Notes: generated by a model not told the origin, from the sequence alone. A stretch of DNA of 64,000 nucleotides from Citrobacter gillenii (GCF_013337685.1 NZ_SUQN01000002.1:682001-746000), one strand, 5' to 3'; counted from the first letter of the stretch, positions 19,299 through 30,612 are shown. Made by a program: numbers and translations.

Positions 19299-19983
19299 AA
19301 AAGTGATGCCGGTTAAGCTGGCGCAGGCGCTGGCGAATCCGTTATTTCCGGCGCTGGACAGCGCATTACGTTCGGGTCGACATATCGGGCTGGATGAGCT
19401 GGACAATCATGCCTTCCTGATGGACTTTCAGGAATATTTTGAAGAATTTTACAGCCGCTATAACGTGGAGCTCATTCGCGCCCCGGAGGGTTTTTTCTAC
19501 CTTCGTCCGCGCTCGACCACGCTTATTCCGCGCTCAGTATTGTCTGAACTGGACATGATGGTTGGTAAAATTCTTTGCTATCTCTATCTCAGCCCGGAAC
19601 GTCTGGCCAATGAAGGGATTTTTACCCAGCAAGAACTGTACGACGAACTGCTGACGTTGGCGGACGAAGCTAAATTGCTCAGGCTGGTGAATAACCGCTC
19701 CACCGGCTCGGACGTTGACCGTCAGAAGCTGCAGGAAAAAGTACGTTCTTCATTAAACCGCCTGCGCCGCTTAGGCATGGTGTGGTTTATGGGCCATGAC
19801 AGTAGCAAATTCCGCATTACGGAATCGGTGTTCCGCTTTGGCGCGGATGTGCGCAGCGGTGACGATCCGCGCGAAGCGCAGCGTCGTTTAATTCGTGATG
19901 GTGAGGCGATGTCGGTCGAGAATAATCTGCAACTCAACGATGAGCCAGAAGAGAATCAGCCGGACAGTGGAGAGGAAGAATAA
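19279..19983 (+). CDS. mukE: Chromosome partition accessory protein MukE
   Basis: A 234-residue kite-type subunit with tandem winged helices that binds MukF. The ATG at 19279 lies inside the end of mukF. An upstream in-frame start at 19252 would overlap mukF further and add nine residues not found in K-12. The acidic tail [10 protein letters not shown] is conserved. The stop overlaps the mukB start (TAATG). Confidence 0.97.
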   Translation: MSLTNIEKVMPVKLAQALANPLFPALDSALRSGRHIGLDELDNHAFLMDFQEYFEEFYSRYNVELIRAPEGFFYLRPRSTTLIPRSVLSELDMMVGKILCYLYLSPERLANEGIFTQQELYDELLTLADEAKLLRLVNNRSTGSDVDRQKLQEKVRSSLNRLRRLGMVWFMGHDSSKFRITESVFRFGADVRSGDDPREAQRRLIRDGEAMSVENNLQLNDEPEENQPDSGEEE

Positions 19984-22900
19984 TGATTGAACGCGGTAAA
20001 TTTCGCTCACTAACGCTGATCAACTGGAATGGTTTTTTTGCCCGCACGTTTGACCTGGATGAACTGGTTACCACGTTGTCCGGCGGAAACGGTGCCGGTA
20101 AATCCACCACTATGGCGGCATTTGTTACGGCACTGATTCCGGACTTAACCTTACTGCATTTCCGTAATACCACCGAAGCCGGTGCGACTAGCGGATCGCG
20201 TGATAAAGGCCTGCACGGTAAGCTCAAAGCGGGTGTCTGTTACTCGATGCTCGACGTCCTGAATTCGCGTCATCAACGCGTAGTGGTTGGCGTGCGCTTG
20301 CAACAGGTCGCCGGGCGCGATCGTAAAGTGGATATCAAACCGTTCGCCATTCAGGGGCTGCCGATGTCGGTACAGCCAACCGAACTGGTCACAGAAACGT
20401 TGAACGAGCGTCAAGCGCGCGTCCTGTCTCTTGCAGAGCTGAAAGATAAGCTTGAGGAGATGGAAGGCGTCCAGTTTAAGCAATTCAACTCGATAACGGA
20501 TTATCACTCGCTGATGTTCGATTTGGGCATCATCGCTCGTCGTCTGCGCTCCGCTTCCGATCGAAGCAAATTCTATCGTCTGATTGAAGCCTCGCTTTAT
20601 GGCGGGATTTCCAGCGCCATCACCCGTTCGCTTCGTGACTACCTGCTGCCGGAAAACGGCGGGGTGCGTAAAGCGTTCCAGGATATGGAAGCCGCGCTGC
20701 GTGAAAACCGCATGACGCTGGAAGCCATACGCGTGACCCAGTCTGACCGCGACCTGTTTAAGCACCTGATCAGCGAAGCGACCAACTACGTGGCGGCGGA
20801 CTATATGCGCCATGCCAACGAACGTCGTATTCACCTGGATAAAGCGCTGGAATATCGTCGTGAGCTGCACACGTCACGTAAACAACTGGCGGCAGAGCAG
20901 TATAAGCACGTGGATATGGCGCGTGAGCTGGGCGAGCATAATGGCGCCGAAGGCGACCTTGAAGCCGATTATCAGGCGGCCAGCGATCACCTGAATCTGG
21001 TGCAAACCGCGCTGCGTCAGCAGGAAAAAATTGAACGTTATGAAGCGGATCTCGAAGAGTTACAGATCCGTCTCGAAGAACAAAATGAAGTGGTGGCGGA
21101 AGCCGCCGATCGCCAGGAAGACAACGAAGCGCGGGCGGAAGCCGCCGAGCTGGAAGTGGATGAGCTGAAAAACCAGCTTGCCGATTATCAGCAGGCGCTG
21201 GACGTCCAGCAAACGCGTGCGATTCAGTATACTCAGGCGATTCAGGCACTGAGCCGGGCCAAAGAGATCTGTCATTTACCGGATCTGACGCCAGACTCCG
21301 CAGCGGAGTGGCTGGAAACCTTCCAGGCGAAAGAGCAGGAAGCCACGGAAAAACTACTGACGCTCGAACAAAAAATGAGCGTGGCGCAAACCGCGCACAG
21401 CCAGTTCGAACAAGCCTATCAGCTGGTGGCGGCGATAAACGGCCCGCTGGCGCGCGGCGAAGCCTGGAGCGTGGCGCGTGAGCTGCTGCGTGAAGGCGTT
21501 GAGCAACGGCATCTGGCGGAGCAGGTTCAGCCGCTGCGCATGCGGCTGAGCGAGCTGGAACAGCGTCTGCGCGAACAGCAGGAGGCCGAGCGTTTGCTGG
21601 CTGAATTCTGTAAGCGTCAGGGTAAACACTTCGACATCGACGAGCTGGAAGCCCTGCACCAGGAGCTGGAAGCCCGCATCGCGTCCTTGTCTGATAGCGT
21701 GTCGTCTGCCAGCGAACAGCGTATGACCCTGCGTCAGGAGCAGGAACAACTGCAATCCCGTATTCAGCATTTAATGCAACGAGCCCCTGTCTGGCTGGCG
21801 GCGCAAAATAGCCTCAACCAGCTCAGCGAGCAGTGCGGTGAAGAGTTTACCTCCAGCCAGGAGGTCACCGAATATCTGCAACAACTGCTGGAGCGCGAAC
21901 GCGAAGCCATTGTTGAGCGTGATGAAGTCGGCGCACGTAAAAACGCGGTAGATGAAGAGATAGAACGCTTAAGTCAGCCGGGGGGCGCAGAAGATCAGCG
22001 CCTCAACGCACTGGCCGAACGTTTTGGTGGCGTGCTGCTGTCAGAAATCTACGATGACGTCAGCCTTGAAGATGCCCCGTACTTCTCCGCGCTGTATGGC
22101 CCGTCGCGCCATGCCATCGTGGTCCCGGACCTGTCGCTTGTCACCGAACAGCTGTCTGGACTGACGGATTGCCCGGAAGATCTCTATTTCATCGAAGGGG
22201 ACCCGCAGTCGTTTGATGACAGCGTCTTCAGCGTGGATGAACTGGAAGGCGCGGTGGTGGTGAAAACCGCCGAGCGTCAGTGGCGTTATTCTCGCTTCCC
22301 GACGGTACCGATTTTTGGTCGCGCCGCGCGGGAAAGTCGCATAGAAACCCTGCATGCCGAACGTGAAGGGCTGTCCGAACGCTTCGCCACGCTCTCTTTT
22401 GACGTCCAGAAAACGCAACGTCTGCACCAGGCGTTTAGCCGCTTCATCGGCAGCCATCTATCGGTGGCGTTTGAATCCGATCCCGAGGCGGAAATTCGCC
22501 AACTGAACAGCCGCCGTGTTGAGCTGGAGCGTGCGCTGACCAATCATGAAAATGATAACCAGCAGCAACGCATGCAGTTTGAACAGGCGAAAGAGGGCGT
22601 CTCAGCCCTTAACCGCCTGTTGCCGCGTTTGAATCTACTGGCCGATGACACCTTAGCTGACCGCGTAGACGAAATCCGCGAACGTCTGGATGAAGCCCAG
22701 GAGGCCGCGCGTTTTGTTCAGCAGCATGGTAATCAGCTTGCCAAACTGGAGCCGATGGTTTCGGTTCTGCAAAATGACCCCGAGCAGTTTGAACAGTTAA
22801 AAGAAGACTACGCATACTCGCAGCAAATGCAGCGTGACGCGCGTCAGCAGGCGTTTGCGCTGACTGAAGTCGTCCAGCGCCGCGCGCACTTTAGCTATTC

Positions 22901-24443
22901 CGACTCGGCAGATATGCTCAGCGGTAACAGCGATCTGAACGAGAAGCTGCGTGAACGTCTGGAGCACGCAGAAGCTGAACGTACCCGTGCTCGTGAAGCC
23001 TTGCGCAGTCATGCTGCACAGCTAAGTCAGTACAGCCAGGTAATGGCGTCGCTGAAAAGCTCGTATGACACCAAAAAAGAGCTGCTCAACGATTTACAGC
23101 GCGAGCTGCAGGATATTGGCGTTCGCGCCGACAGCGGAGCGGAAGAACGAGCGCGTATCCGTCGTGATGAGCTGCACGCGCAGCTCAGCAACAACCGTGC
23201 GCGCCGTAACCAGCTGGAAAAAGCACTGACCTTCTGCGAAGCGGAAATGGATAACCTGACCCGCAGGCTGCGTAAGCTGGAACGTGATTATTTTGAAATG
23301 CGTGAGCAGGTGGTCATGGCGAAAGCCGGATGGTGCGCCGTGATGCGCATGGTGAAAGACAATGGCGTTGAACGTCGTCTGCACCGTCGCGAGCTGGCTT
23401 ATCTTTCCGGGGATGAATTACGTTCAATGTCGGATAAGGCGTTGGGTGCGCTACGTCTGGCGGTGGCGGATAACGAACATCTGCGTGACGTACTGCGCAT
23501 GTCCGAAGATCCGAAGCGTCCGGAACGCAAAATCCAGTTCTTCGTGGCGGTCTACCAGCATCTGCGCGAACGTATTCGTCAGGATATTATCCGCACCGAC
23601 GATCCGGTGGAAGCCATCGAGCAAATGGAAATTGAGCTTAGCCGCCTGACGGAAGAGTTAACCTCGCGTGAACAGAAGCTGGCGATCAGCTCCCGCAGCG
23701 TGGCGAACATCATCCGTAAGACTATCCAGCGCGAGCAAAACCGTATTCGTATGCTGAACCAGGGTCTGCAAAACGTCTCCTTTGGTCAGGTTAACAGCGT
23801 TCGTCTGAACGTTAACGTGCGTGAAACCCACGCCACGTTGCTGGATGTCCTGTCCGAGCAGCACGAGCAGCACCAGGATCTGTTTAACAGTAACCGCCTG
23901 ACCTTCTCGGAAGCGCTGGCGAAGCTGTATCAGCGTCTGAATCCGCAGATTGACATGGGGCAGCGCACGCCGCAAACCATTGGTGAAGAGCTACTGGACT
24001 ACCGCAACTATCTGGAAATGGAAGTTGAAGTTAACCGTGGTTCAGACGGCTGGCTGCGTGCTGAGTCCGGTGCGCTGTCAACGGGTGAAGCGATCGGTAC
24101 CGGGATGTCGATTCTGGTGATGGTGGTACAAAGCTGGGAGGATGAAGGACGTAGACTGCGTGGGAAAGATATTTCCCCGTGTCGTCTGCTGTTCCTTGAT
24201 GAGGCCGCACGACTGGATGCACGCTCTATCGCGACCCTGTTTGAACTGTGCGAGCGTTTGCAGATGCAGCTTATTATCGCCGCGCCGGAGAACATCAGCC
24301 CGGAGAAAGGCACCACCTATAAACTGGTGCGTAAGGTCTTCCAGAATACTGAGCACGTTCATGTAGTGGGTCTGCGCGGGTTTGCACCGCAGCTTCCTGA
24401 ACCGCTGCCCGGAACGGAAGATGCCTCATCGCAGGCAAGTTAA
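19983..24443 (+). CDS. mukB: Chromosome condensin ATPase MukB
   Basis: A 1486-residue SMC-like protein of K-12 length. Head Walker A is GGNGAGKST with K40. Two long coiled coils (about residues 280-640 and 790-1180) flank the hinge. The signature region is [14 protein letters not shown], and Walker B is [11 protein letters not shown] near residue 1406. With MukE and MukF it extrudes DNA loops and recruits topoisomerase IV. MatP, also in this window, displaces MukBEF from the terminus in E. coli. Confidence 0.99.
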   Translation: MIERGKFRSLTLINWNGFFARTFDLDELVTTLSGGNGAGKSTTMAAFVTALIPDLTLLHFRNTTEAGATSGSRDKGLHGKLKAGVCYSMLDVLNSRHQRVVVGVRLQQVAGRDRKVDIKPFAIQGLPMSVQPTELVTETLNERQARVLSLAELKDKLEEMEGVQFKQFNSITDYHSLMFDLGIIARRLRSASDRSKFYRLIEASLYGGISSAITRSLRDYLLPENGGVRKAFQDMEAALRENRMTLEAIRVTQSDRDLFKHLISEATNYVAADYMRHANERRIHLDKALEYRRELHTSRKQLAAEQYKHVDMARELGEHNGAEGDLEADYQAASDHLNLVQTALRQQEKIERYEADLEELQIRLEEQNEVVAEAADRQEDNEARAEAAELEVDELKNQLADYQQALDVQQTRAIQYTQAIQALSRAKEICHLPDLTPDSAAEWLETFQAKEQEATEKLLTLEQKMSVAQTAHSQFEQAYQLVAAINGPLARGEAWSVARELLREGVEQRHLAEQVQPLRMRLSELEQRLREQQEAERLLAEFCKRQGKHFDIDELEALHQELEARIASLSDSVSSASEQRMTLRQEQEQLQSRIQHLMQRAPVWLAAQNSLNQLSEQCGEEFTSSQEVTEYLQQLLEREREAIVERDEVGARKNAVDEEIERLSQPGGAEDQRLNALAERFGGVLLSEIYDDVSLEDAPYFSALYGPSRHAIVVPDLSLVTEQLSGLTDCPEDLYFIEGDPQSFDDSVFSVDELEGAVVVKTAERQWRYSRFPTVPIFGRAARESRIETLHAEREGLSERFATLSFDVQKTQRLHQAFSRFIGSHLSVAFESDPEAEIRQLNSRRVELERALTNHENDNQQQRMQFEQAKEGVSALNRLLPRLNLLADDTLADRVDEIRERLDEAQEAARFVQQHGNQLAKLEPMVSVLQNDPEQFEQLKEDYAYSQQMQRDARQQAFALTEVVQRRAHFSYSDSADMLSGNSDLNEKLRERLEHAEAERTRAREALRSHAAQLSQYSQVMASLKSSYDTKKELLNDLQRELQDIGVRADSGAEERARIRRDELHAQLSNNRARRNQLEKALTFCEAEMDNLTRRLRKLERDYFEMREQVVMAKAGWCAVMRMVKDNGVERRLHRRELAYLSGDELRSMSDKALGALRLAVADNEHLRDVLRMSEDPKRPERKIQFFVAVYQHLRERIRQDIIRTDDPVEAIEQMEIELSRLTEELTSREQKLAISSRSVANIIRKTIQREQNRIRMLNQGLQNVSFGQVNSVRLNVNVRETHATLLDVLSEQHEQHQDLFNSNRLTFSEALAKLYQRLNPQIDMGQRTPQTIGEELLDYRNYLEMEVEVNRGSDGWLRAESGALSTGEAIGTGMSILVMVVQSWEDEGRRLRGKDISPCRLLFLDEAARLDARSIATLFELCERLQMQLIIAAPENISPEKGTTYKLVRKVFQNTEHVHVVGLRGFAPQLPEPLPGTEDASSQAS

Positions 24444-24448
24444 GTCAG

Positions 24449-24479
24449 GAAGGCGGCTAAAGGGCCGCCTTCTTCTTTT
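24449..24479 (+). terminator. muk operon terminator
   Basis: A perfect 9-bp stem GAAGGCGGC / GCCGCCTTC with a 6-base loop, then a T-rich tail, starting six bases after the mukB stop. Confidence 0.88.
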
Positions 24480-24510
24480 CTGAAAAGTACTCAATGCCAG
24501 GTGTAATTTC

Positions 24511-24525
24511 TTTATATTTCTTTAC
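24511..24525 (+). promoter_or_regulatory. CpxR-like box upstream of ldtD
   Basis: TTTAT-N5-TTTAC matches the CpxR consensus (GTAAA-N5-GTAAA read on the other strand) at 9 of 10 positions. A TATACT -10 box lies downstream at 24557-24562 with no good -35 box, as expected for an activated promoter. E. coli ldtD is induced by the Cpx envelope-stress response. A hairpin AAGCCCG / CGGGCTT follows at about 24569-24591, within the presumed leader. Confidence 0.55.
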
Positions 24526-24702
24526 ATTAGGTTAGGCAAAAACGATTTGATGTTTATATACTGAAGATAAGCCCGACGCGTCACCGGGCTTGCTCGTCAT
24601 ACTTCAGAGCGTATTGGCGTTTTACAGGCCCGCCCCGAGATAATCGGGAGAATACAGACGGCCTGGCTATTTAAGTATGATAAAGAAAACAGGGGGCAAG
24701 GG

Positions 24703-26454
24703 ATGTTGCTTAATAAAATGTGTGGTCGTCGGCTGTCGGCAATCAGTTTGTGCCTGGCCGTAACATTCGCTCCGCTGTTCAATGCGCAGGCCGATGAGCC
24801 TGAAATGATCCCTGGCGACAGCTCAGCGACCGTCAGCGAGCAGCCAACCGCGTTATCGCAGCCGCAGGGACAATCTTTAGCCACAGCCGTGATGGCGGGT
24901 ATTCAGGCGCTGCCGGATGGCGCGTCTGTGGATAATGCCCGCGCAGAATTACGTTCTCAACTTCCAGTAGGTTATACGCCGGTTTACATGAGCCAACTGG
25001 AGTTGCTGTACGCCGCCCGCGATATGAAACCGATGTGGGAAAATCGCGATGCGGTCAAAGCCTTTCAGCAACAGCTCGCCGAGGTGGCGATTGCCGGTTT
25101 TCAGCCGCAGTTCACTAATTGGGTGGCTTTATTGACCGACCCAGGCGTAACGGGCCTGGCGCGGGATGCCGTTCTTTCTGACGCGATGATGGGCTACCTT
25201 CACTTTATTGCCAATATCCCGGTCAAAGGTAATCGCTGGCTCTACAGCGACAAGCCTTACGCGCTGACTACGCCGCCCATTTCAGTGATTAATCAATGGC
25301 AGGTGGCATTGGATAACGGCCAGTTAACCCCCTTTATAGCCAGTCTGACGCCGCAGCACCCGCAGTACGCGGCGATGCATGAATCGCTGCTGAAGCTGGT
25401 GGGCGATTCACGTCCGTGGCCACAGTTAACCAGCACAGCCACGCTGCGCCCAGGTGAATGGAGTAATGATATTCCGGCCCTGCGCGAAATTTTGCAGCGC
25501 ACCGGCATGCTGGATGCGACAGTCAGTACATCTGCCCGAGAAGGGCGTAGTGCTTACGACAGTGAACTGGTTGCGGCGGTAAAGCGTTTTCAGACATGGC
25601 AGGGATTGGGGGCCGATGGTGCAATTGGTCCGGCAACGCGTGACTGGCTGAACGTGACGCCCGCGCAGCGCGCGGGTGTGCTGGCACTGAATATCCAGCG
25701 TTTACGCCTGCTGCCGGGTGAGATGTCTACCGGGATTATGGTTAATATTCCGGCTTACTCGCTGGTCTATTATCAAAACGGTAATCAGGTGCTGGATTCA
25801 CGGGTTATTGTGGGACGTCCTGACCGTAAAACGCCGATGATGAGCAGCGCGCTGAATAACGTCGTCGTAAACCCACCGTGGAACGTTCCGCCGACGCTGG
25901 CGCGCAAAGACATTTTGCCTAAGGTATGGAACGATCCGGGCTATCTCGAACGTCACGGGTATACCGTGATGCGTGGCTGGAACAGTAAAGAAACTATCGA
26001 TCCGTGGCAGGTGGACTGGGCGACGATTACGCCGTCAAATCTGCCGTTCCGCTTCCAGCAAGCGCCGGGTGCGCGCAACTCGTTGGGACGTTATAAATTC
26101 AATATGCCGAGTTCAGACGCTATTTATCTGCACGATACGCCGAATCATAATTTGTTCCAGAAAGATACGCGGGCGCTTAGCTCTGGTTGTGTGCGCGTGA
26201 ATAAGGCCTCGGAACTGGCGAATATGCTGCTACAGGATGCGGGCTGGAATGATTCGCGGATCTCGGATGCCTTGAAACAAGGGGATACGCGCTACGTGAA
26301 TATTCGCCAAAATATTCCGGTTAATCTTTACTATCTGACCGCATTTGTTGGACCCGATGGGCGTACGCAATATCGTACAGATATTTACAATTACGATCTT
26401 ACTGCGCGATCCAGTGCACAAATTGTGTCAAAAGTGGAACAATTAATCAGATAA
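24703..26454 (+). CDS. ldtD: L,D-transpeptidase LdtD (shortened linker)
   Basis: A 583-residue periplasmic enzyme that makes 3-3 (mDAP-mDAP) peptidoglycan crosslinks. It has a signal peptide (cut near residue 30, FNAQA-DEPE), a scaffold domain, a PG_binding_1 domain (about residues 284-318, [20 protein letters not shown]) and a YkuD catalytic domain. The nucleophile is C496 in [10 protein letters not shown], with the upstream HDTPNHN motif. K-12 LdtD has 615 residues with C528. The 32-residue difference falls in the linker before the PG-binding domain ([19 protein letters not shown]). Adjacent mepK cuts the bonds this enzyme makes. Confidence 0.96.
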   Translation: MLLNKMCGRRLSAISLCLAVTFAPLFNAQADEPEMIPGDSSATVSEQPTALSQPQGQSLATAVMAGIQALPDGASVDNARAELRSQLPVGYTPVYMSQLELLYAARDMKPMWENRDAVKAFQQQLAEVAIAGFQPQFTNWVALLTDPGVTGLARDAVLSDAMMGYLHFIANIPVKGNRWLYSDKPYALTTPPISVINQWQVALDNGQLTPFIASLTPQHPQYAAMHESLLKLVGDSRPWPQLTSTATLRPGEWSNDIPALREILQRTGMLDATVSTSAREGRSAYDSELVAAVKRFQTWQGLGADGAIGPATRDWLNVTPAQRAGVLALNIQRLRLLPGEMSTGIMVNIPAYSLVYYQNGNQVLDSRVIVGRPDRKTPMMSSALNNVVVNPPWNVPPTLARKDILPKVWNDPGYLERHGYTVMRGWNSKETIDPWQVDWATITPSNLPFRFQQAPGARNSLGRYKFNMPSSDAIYLHDTPNHNLFQKDTRALSSGCVRVNKASELANMLLQDAGWNDSRISDALKQGDTRYVNIRQNIPVNLYYLTAFVGPDGRTQYRTDIYNYDLTARSSAQIVSKVEQLIR

Positions 26455-26545
26455 ATGAAGCAGTTCGAGGAAAATGATTGTCGTAAGTTATGTTGGAAAC
26501 GGGGTGAAATGGCTACAGGCCCCGTATTTCCTGGGGTTGGGAGCC

Positions 26546-26574
26546 TTGACGCAGACTAGTTAGCCCGGTAAGGT
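26546..26574 (+). promoter_or_regulatory. Candidate sigma70 promoter for mepK
   Basis: TTGACG, 17 bases, TAAGGT, ending 57 bases before the mepK ATG. The -35 box is strong and the -10 box moderate. It would let mepK be transcribed independently of ldtD. Confidence 0.5.
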
Positions 26575-26631
26575 TTCCCGCGTGCGCTAGAGCATACATA
26601 CGATAACATTGACCTTGTAGACCTTAATACC

Positions 26632-27180
26632 ATGGACAAATTTGACGCTAATCGCCGCAAACTGCTGGCGCTTGGTGGCGTTGCCCTCGGCGCCGCCATC
26701 CTGCCCACGCCTGCGTTTGCTACACTCTCCACCCCACGTCCGCGTATATTGACTCTGAATAACCTGCATACCGGTGAGTCAATTAAAGCTGAGTTTTTTG
26801 ATGGCAGGGGCTATATTCAGGACGAATTAGCAAAACTTAACCACTTTTTCCGTGATTTTCGCGCGAATAAAGTCAAGTCCATCGATCCGGGATTGTTCGA
26901 TCAACTCTTCCGTCTGCAAGGCCTCCTCGGCACGCGTAAACCCGTACAGCTGATCTCCGGCTATCGTTCTGTCGATACCAACAACGAATTACGCGCGCGC
27001 AGCCGCGGTGTGGCAAAGAAAAGTTACCACACCAAAGGGCAGGCCATGGATTTCCACATTGAAGGCGTTGCATTAAGTAATATTCGCAAAGCTGCGTTAT
27101 CTATGCGCGCAGGTGGTGTAGGATACTACCCACGCAGTAACTTTGTGCATATTGACACCGGGCCTGCACGGCACTGGTGA
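26632..27180 (+). CDS. mepK: MepK, murein endopeptidase for 3-3 crosslinks
   Basis: A 182-residue M15-type (DUF882) peptidase, formerly ycbK. The E. coli enzyme cleaves mDAP-mDAP crosslinks. The N-terminus MDKFDANRRKLLALGG followed by a hydrophobic run and PAFA looks like a Tat signal. The zinc site is seen in SYHTKGQAMDFHI (H and D) and FVHIDTG. The start has no clear SD. Its place directly after ldtD pairs maker and breaker of the same bond. Confidence 0.94.
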   Translation: MDKFDANRRKLLALGGVALGAAILPTPAFATLSTPRPRILTLNNLHTGESIKAEFFDGRGYIQDELAKLNHFFRDFRANKVKSIDPGLFDQLFRLQGLLGTRKPVQLISGYRSVDTNNELRARSRGVAKKSYHTKGQAMDFHIEGVALSNIRKAALSMRAGGVGYYPRSNFVHIDTGPARHW

Positions 27181-27207
27181 GCCGTCGCTTAATGAAACAG
27201 GAGCTGT

Positions 27208-27855
27208 ATGAACTATCGTATTATTCCGGTCACTGCATTCGCTCAGAACTGCTCGCTGATCTGGTGTGAACAAACGCGTCTTGCCGCGTTGGTCGATCCC
27301 GGCGGCGATGCCGAGAAAATCAAACAGGAAGTGGATGCCAGCGGTCTGACGCTTATGCAGATCCTGCTCACACATGGTCATCTTGACCACGTGGGCGCGG
27401 CGTCTGAACTGGCGCAACATTATGGTGTACCGGTTATCGGTCCGGAAAAAGAAGATGAGTTCTGGCTACAGGGACTGCCTTCGCAGAGCCGCATGTTTGG
27501 CTTGGGTGATTGCGAGCCGTTAACGCCCGATCGCTGGCTAAACGAAGGCGATCGCATCAGCGTTGGCAACGTGACGTTACAGGTGTTGCATTGTCCGGGC
27601 CACACGCCGGGGCACGTGGTCTTCTTTGATGAACAGTCAAAGCTGCTGATTTCAGGCGATGTGATTTTCAAAGGTGGAGTCGGACGCAGCGACTTCCCGC
27701 GCGGGGATCACAGCCAGCTGATCGACTCGATTAAACGCAAGTTATTACCCTTGGGCGATGATGTGACGTTTATTCCTGGTCACGGTCCGCTTTCAACGCT
27801 GGGGAATGAACGCCAGCACAATCCGTTCCTGCAGGATGAAATGCCGGTCTGGTAA
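27208..27855 (+). CDS. gloC: GloC, type II glyoxalase (hydroxyacylglutathione hydrolase)
   Basis: A 215-residue metallo-beta-lactamase-fold hydrolase, formerly ycbL. It splits S-lactoylglutathione in methylglyoxal detoxification. The metal motif THGHLDHVG gives H56, H58, D60 and H61; [18 protein letters not shown] and FIPGHGP supply the other ligands. mgsA, which makes methylglyoxal, lies 35 kb away in this window. Confidence 0.95.
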   Translation: MNYRIIPVTAFAQNCSLIWCEQTRLAALVDPGGDAEKIKQEVDASGLTLMQILLTHGHLDHVGAASELAQHYGVPVIGPEKEDEFWLQGLPSQSRMFGLGDCEPLTPDRWLNEGDRISVGNVTLQVLHCPGHTPGHVVFFDEQSKLLISGDVIFKGGVGRSDFPRGDHSQLIDSIKRKLLPLGDDVTFIPGHGPLSTLGNERQHNPFLQDEMPVW

Positions 27856-27865
27856 ATCCAGTCCG

Positions 27866-27898
27866 TAGGCCGGATAAGGCGCTAGCCGCCATCCGGCA
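27866..27898. repeat. REP element
   Basis: A typical REP palindrome: TAGGCCGGATAAGGCG ... CGCCATCCGGCA. It lies between gloC (+) and aspC (-), just before their shared terminator. Confidence 0.88.
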
Positions 27899-27932
27899 AA
27901 AAAAAGCCCGCACGAATATGCGGGCTTTCTCT
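27897..27932. terminator. Bidirectional terminator between gloC and aspC
   Basis: An 8-bp stem AGCCCGCA / TGCGGGCT with a 6-base loop, flanked by an A-run on the left and a T-rich run on the right. It serves both converging genes. Confidence 0.85.
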
Positions 27933-27944
27933 TTTCAGGTGAGC

Positions 27945-29135
27945 TTACAGCACGGCAACAATCGCTTCGCACAGCGGCGCCATGTTGTCAGGCGTCATAC
28001 CCGCGACGTTCACGCGCCCGGAAGCGACAGCGTAAACGCCAAACTCCTCACGCAGACGCAGAACCTGTTCTTTCGTCAGACCGCTGAAGGAGAACATGCC
28101 GTTCTGTTTGATGATAAAGCTGAAGTCACGGTTCGCCCCTTTCTCCTGCAATGTATTCACAAACAGCAGACGCATACGCTGAATGCGCTGACGCATGTCG
28201 GTCAGTTCCTGCTCCCAGATTGCACGCAGGGCATCATTGCTCAGAATGGTGGCGACAACCGATGCACCGTGGGCCGGTGGGTTGGAATAGTTGGCACGAA
28301 TGACGGACTTCATCTGGCTGAACGCACGGTCAACGGTGTCGGCATCGGCAGCAATCAGCGTACAGGCACCCACGCGCTCATTGTACAGGCCAAAGTTCTT
28401 GGAGTAAGAGCTGGCGACAATAAGCTCTTTGTGCAGCGCGGCGAATGCACGCAGGCCTTCGGCATCTTCTTCCAGACCACGAGCAAAGCCCTGATAAGCG
28501 AAGTCGAACAGTGGTAACCAGCCTTTTTCTACCGACAGCTGTGCCAGCGTTTGCCACTGCTCCAGCGTAGGGTCAATACCGGTAGGGTTATGGCAGCAAC
28601 CGTGGAACAGTACCACGTCACCTGCCTGTGCTTCACTGAGGCTTGCTAGTAGCGCATCAAAGTCTAATGAATGGCTGGCCGCGTCGTAATAATTGTACTC
28701 ACGAACTTCCAGACCGGCGGAGTTAAAGACGCTTTTATGGTTCGGCCAGCTTGGGTTACTTACCCATACGCGCTGCGTTGAGGTATTTTTTGCCAGGAAA
28801 TCAGCCGCCACACGCAATGCACCGGTGCCACCAGGGGTTTGCGCGGTACGTGCGCGTTTGTCGTTAATCAGTGCGTGACCTTTACCAAACAGTAATTCCT
28901 GAGTGCAGCGACCAAACTCCGGAATACCGTCAATGCCAAGGTAGTTTTTGGTGGTTTCATTTTCCAGTATATATTGCTCGGCTTTTTTCACGCTGGTCAG
29001 CACCGGCGTTTTGCCTGTCTCATCTTTATATACACCGATCCCGAGGTTGATTTTCCCTGGGCGGTCATCGGCACGAAACAAATCAGCCAGGCCCAAAATT
29101 GGGTCGGCGGGAGCGGCGGTAATGTTCTCAAACAT
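27945..29135 (-). CDS. aspC: Aspartate aminotransferase
   Basis: A 396-residue class I PLP enzyme that interconverts aspartate/2-oxoglutarate and oxaloacetate/glutamate. The PLP lysine is K246 in [15 protein letters not shown]. The NPTG motif ([11 protein letters not shown], near residue 183) and [11 protein letters not shown] are typical. A promoter candidate lies 42 bases upstream. The gene is downstream of ompF on the same strand, separated by the ompF terminator. Confidence 0.98.
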   Translation of the reverse strand: MFENITAAPADPILGLADLFRADDRPGKINLGIGVYKDETGKTPVLTSVKKAEQYILENETTKNYLGIDGIPEFGRCTQELLFGKGHALINDKRARTAQTPGGTGALRVAADFLAKNTSTQRVWVSNPSWPNHKSVFNSAGLEVREYNYYDAASHSLDFDALLASLSEAQAGDVVLFHGCCHNPTGIDPTLEQWQTLAQLSVEKGWLPLFDFAYQGFARGLEEDAEGLRAFAALHKELIVASSYSKNFGLYNERVGACTLIAADADTVDRAFSQMKSVIRANYSNPPAHGASVVATILSNDALRAIWEQELTDMRQRIQRMRLLFVNTLQEKGANRDFSFIIKQNGMFSFSGLTKEQVLRLREEFGVYAVASGRVNVAGMTPDNMAPLCEAIVAVL

Positions 29136-29176
29136 GACGAGGTTCCATTGTGGTTACAGAAGGGAAGTCCGCTATC

Positions 29177-29205
29177 AGGTTAACGGTAGATTTACAAAAT
29201 GCCAA
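29177..29205 (-). promoter_or_regulatory. aspC promoter candidate
   Basis: Read on the - strand: TTGGCA, 17 bases, TAACCT. The -10 box ends 42 bases before the aspC ATG. Confidence 0.55.
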
Positions 29206-29264
29206 CCGTTAGTGACGAAAAGATAGAGTGTTTTTTGAAGACGCAAGAATCCGCTGATGGACAT

Positions 29265-29293
29265 AAAAAAACAGGACCGAAGTCCTGTTTTTT
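29265..29293 (-). terminator. ompF terminator with UUCG loop
   Basis: On the - strand: ACAGGAC-TTCG-GTCCTGT, then a T-run; the stem is closed as C(UUCG)G. It is a classic strong terminator 26 bases after the ompF stop. Confidence 0.9.
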
Positions 29294-29318
29294 AGGCATT
29301 TAGCAAAGAGGTCTGCTA

Positions 29319-30401
29319 TTAGAACTGGTAAACGATACCGAGTGCCACGATGTCGTCAGAGTTCACGCCCAGTTTGTTGTCAGAATCGATCTGGTTGATC
29401 TTGTAGTCAACATAGGTGGACATGTTTTTGTTGAAGTAGTAGGTTGCGCCTACTTCGATGTAGTCCACCAGATCTTCGTTGCCGATACCTTCTACGTCTT
29501 TCGCTTTAGATTTGTTGTAGGAGATGGACGGACGCAGGCCGAAATCGAACTGGTACTGAGCGACAACAAAGAAGTCTTGAGTTTTGTTAGCAAAACCGCT
29601 CACGTTGTTGATGCCGTTGGTGAAACGGGTAGCGTTACGGGTTTCACCGTAGTTTGCTGCCAGATAGATGTTGTTGGCGTCATATTTCAGACCGGTCGCC
29701 CACTGCTCAGCTTTTTTACCGCCGTTAGCGTAGGCAGAGTTTTCCTGCGCGTTGGTGCGGTCAGCTGCGCCGTAAGCACCGACGATACCGAAGCCATCCA
29801 TTTCGTAGCTTACAGAACCGCCCACACCGTCGCCGTTAGAGCGGCTGGTGTTACCGTCACGCTCGTTTTTGCCCAGATACTGAACACCAAAGTTCAGGCC
29901 GTCAACCAGACCGAAGAAGTTGGAGTTACGGTAGGTTGCAACGCCACCAACACGACCTACGAAGAAGTTGTCGCTGTATGCAGTATCACCACCAAATTCT
30001 GGCAGCATATCGGTGTAGCCCAGTGCATCGTAAACGATACCGTAGTTACGACCGTAATCGAAAGAACCTGCGTCGCCATATTTCAGACCCGCAAAGGCCA
30101 GACGGGTTTTGTTGCCGTTCTGAGCGTCACTGCCGCCTTCAGAATTGTTACCGGCAAAGTTGTATTCCCACTGACCGTAACCAGTCAGATCGGCATTAAT
30201 CTGAGTTTCCCCTTTGAAACCAAGACGAGCATAAGTCTGATCGCCATCGTCACCAGCGTTGTCAGTAAAATAGTGCAGACCCACGGTTTTACCGTACAGA
30301 TCCAGCTTGTTGCCATCTTTGTTATAAACTTCTGCAGCGTTAGCTGCCCCGGCTACCAGCAGAGCAGGGATAACCACTGCCAGAATATTGCGCTTCATCA
30401 T
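29319..30401 (-). CDS. ompF: Outer membrane porin OmpF
   Basis: A 360-residue trimeric general porin. It has a 22-residue signal peptide ([10 protein letters not shown]...AANA), the mature start [16 protein letters not shown], a 16-strand barrel and the terminal Phe (GIVYQF) read by the BAM complex. The constriction loop 3 region contains [15 protein letters not shown]. The leader and promoter closely resemble K-12 ompF, so OmpR and MicF control are likely. Between the start of the gene and the OmpR boxes lies a leader of about 110 bases. Confidence 0.97.
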   Translation of the reverse strand: MMKRNILAVVIPALLVAGAANAAEVYNKDGNKLDLYGKTVGLHYFTDNAGDDGDQTYARLGFKGETQINADLTGYGQWEYNFAGNNSEGGSDAQNGNKTRLAFAGLKYGDAGSFDYGRNYGIVYDALGYTDMLPEFGGDTAYSDNFFVGRVGGVATYRNSNFFGLVDGLNFGVQYLGKNERDGNTSRSNGDGVGGSVSYEMDGFGIVGAYGAADRTNAQENSAYANGGKKAEQWATGLKYDANNIYLAANYGETRNATRFTNGINNVSGFANKTQDFFVVAQYQFDFGLRPSISYNKSKAKDVEGIGNEDLVDYIEVGATYYFNKNMSTYVDYKINQIDSDNKLGVNSDDIVALGIVYQF

Positions 30402-30518
30402 TATTTATTACCCTCATCGGTTTTTATATGACACCTGCCACTGCCGCCAATAAATTCCGTCAATCAAAATTTACGGAACTATTGATGAGAGTTTGGTGTC
30501 TTTATGTGTCTGACAGGC

Positions 30519-30547
30519 ATCTTTCCATTCAAACAACCGTTTCGCTA
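30519..30547 (-). promoter_or_regulatory. ompF core promoter
   Basis: On the - strand: TAGCGA (-35), 17 bases, AAAGAT (-10), as in E. coli ompF. The weak boxes fit dependence on phosphorylated OmpR. Confidence 0.7.
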
Positions 30548-30552
30548 CCGTC

Positions 30553-30612
30553 AAAGTGCTACAAAGATAAAGATTTGGTTTCAAAAAGAAAAAATGTGTA
30601 ACTAAATGTTAT
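30553..30612 (-). promoter_or_regulatory. Three tandem OmpR boxes upstream of ompF
   Basis: Three adjoining 20-mers read on the - strand. F1 (30593-30612) is ATAACATTTAGTTACACATT. F2 (30573-30592) is TTTTCTTTTTGAAACCAAAT. F3 (30553-30572) is CTTTATCTTTGTAGCACTTT. F2 and F3 match the E. coli boxes as I remember them; F1 is diverged. Confidence 0.75.

Noticed and set aside
27918-28517. A 199-codon frame antisense to aspC, and a 187-codon frame antisense to asnS at 30964
   Set aside because: Both start in or beside terminators and mirror real genes.
29577-30431. A 284-codon open frame antisense to ompF
   Set aside because: Same cause: the highly expressed porin leaves an open antisense frame. 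It also covers the ompF start and leader.
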